Shown here in pieces: positions 63,485 through 64,000 of a DNA stretch of 64,000 nt; within the stretch, counting starts at the first letter, position 1, and the number at the start of each line of letters is the position of its first letter. This DNA comes from Channallabes apus (lineage: Eukaryota > Chordata > Actinopteri > Siluriformes > Clariidae), in NCBI GenBank assembly GCA_030522415.1, contig CM060107.1, positions 27,184,571 to 27,248,570 on the forward strand, in the 5' to 3' direction. A model generated the notes under the pieces. That model was not told the origin of the DNA. It saw only the letters and a list, made by a program, of their open reading frames with translations, and searched no databases. The position numbers were made by a program, and so were the translations under genes.

Positions 63485-64000
63485 TTTGAAACACATTACA
63501 TTCTTCATGAGGCAGATTTTATTAATGAGTTCAACAGATTTAATTTGCACGAGGTTACAAAAAAGCACCACTATAGTTTATTTGTGTTCAACAAAAGTCA
63601 GGTTGTCTTACAAACACACAAACTAAAATATAAACTGTTGTGTGAACACAGACAGACATTAGTATTAGAATCTACAGGTACTGTATTAGTTTAAACCTGG
63701 TGTGTTGATTCTGTTACACAGAGACAGAAAACAGGCCGAGAGCTACAGAGCCATTATACCACAAGTATAGTACATGAGATTAAGCAATAACACAATAGAC
63801 AATACATTTTATAGCTTAAATTATGTACTTAATGGCAAATTACCTAACAAAAATTATTAAGTCTCTGATTGGCTGGTGGGGCGCAGATTCTAGTCTCCGG
63901 TTGGCTGGAATAGTTGCCGAGTTCACAACGCTGCTGCAGTTTGTGTAAGTGTAGCTTTATGATGGTGAGCGGACAGAAGAGTGAGAGAGTAAAAACATAA
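63485..64000. other. Window-edge stretch with promoter-like motifs
   Basis: 63485-63860 is AT-rich with no exon. The last 140 bases become GC-balanced and contain GATTGGCTG (63867-63875) and GGTTGGCTGG, inverted CCAAT boxes, beside GGGGCGC. This could be the start of a promoter or the edge of the palindrome-rich repeat; the window ends before it can be decided. Confidence 0.2.

Overview
The window is vertebrate nuclear DNA, almost certainly from a ray-finned (teleost) fish. Its genes are split by short GT-AG introns. The intergenic DNA is AT-rich, full of microsatellites, and packed with Tc1/mariner, hAT, L2-type LINE and tRNA-like SINE remains typical of fish. A siluriform (catfish-like) or related host is my guess from the look of the SINE family and was not tested. 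Nothing in it looks prokaryotic or viral.

Layout. 1-7.4 kb: transposon-rich DNA (a deleted Tc1 copy, a SINE, an L2 3' end, a hAT 5' piece, two old tandem duplications). 7.5-13.9 kb: a broken beta-hexosaminidase alpha (hexa) gene on the + strand, carrying frameshifts, stops, a missing exon and several inserted elements. 13.9-22.5 kb: gene-free DNA with a large Tc1 fossil. 22.78-25.13 kb (+): complete nr2e3, the photoreceptor nuclear receptor, 8 coding exons, 427 aa. 27.03-30.77 kb (+): complete stoml1, stomatin-like with an SCP2 domain, 6 exons, 407 aa. 32.02-34.86 kb (+): complete cyp11a1, the mitochondrial cholesterol side-chain cleavage P450, 9 exons, 521 aa. 34.98-44.68 kb (-): the coiled-coil half of ccdc33, 9 exons, with a possible first exon at 45.26-45.30 kb. 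45.3-64 kb: no confident gene; repeats, long (GT)n/(CA)n tracts, some complex non-repeat blocks and one weak minus-strand open frame near 59 kb.

The intact genes are not one pathway. nr2e3 acts in rod photoreceptor fate, stoml1 in late endosomal and lysosomal membranes, cyp11a1 makes pregnenolone in mitochondria, and ccdc33 is a coiled-coil protein usually linked to testis and cilia. What joins them is ancestry: in human their orthologues, with HEXA, all lie on 15q23-q24. cyp11a1 and ccdc33 converge tail to tail with only 118 bases between stop codons.

I found no previously undescribed biological system. The most informative observations are the decayed hexa locus inside a conserved block, a three-layer nested insertion at 41.77-43.01 kb with readable target-site duplications, a SINE family whose copies show LINE-style retroposition, and the tight cyp11a1/ccdc33 convergence. 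All exon boundaries were read by eye from splice signals and frame; no alignment was run.
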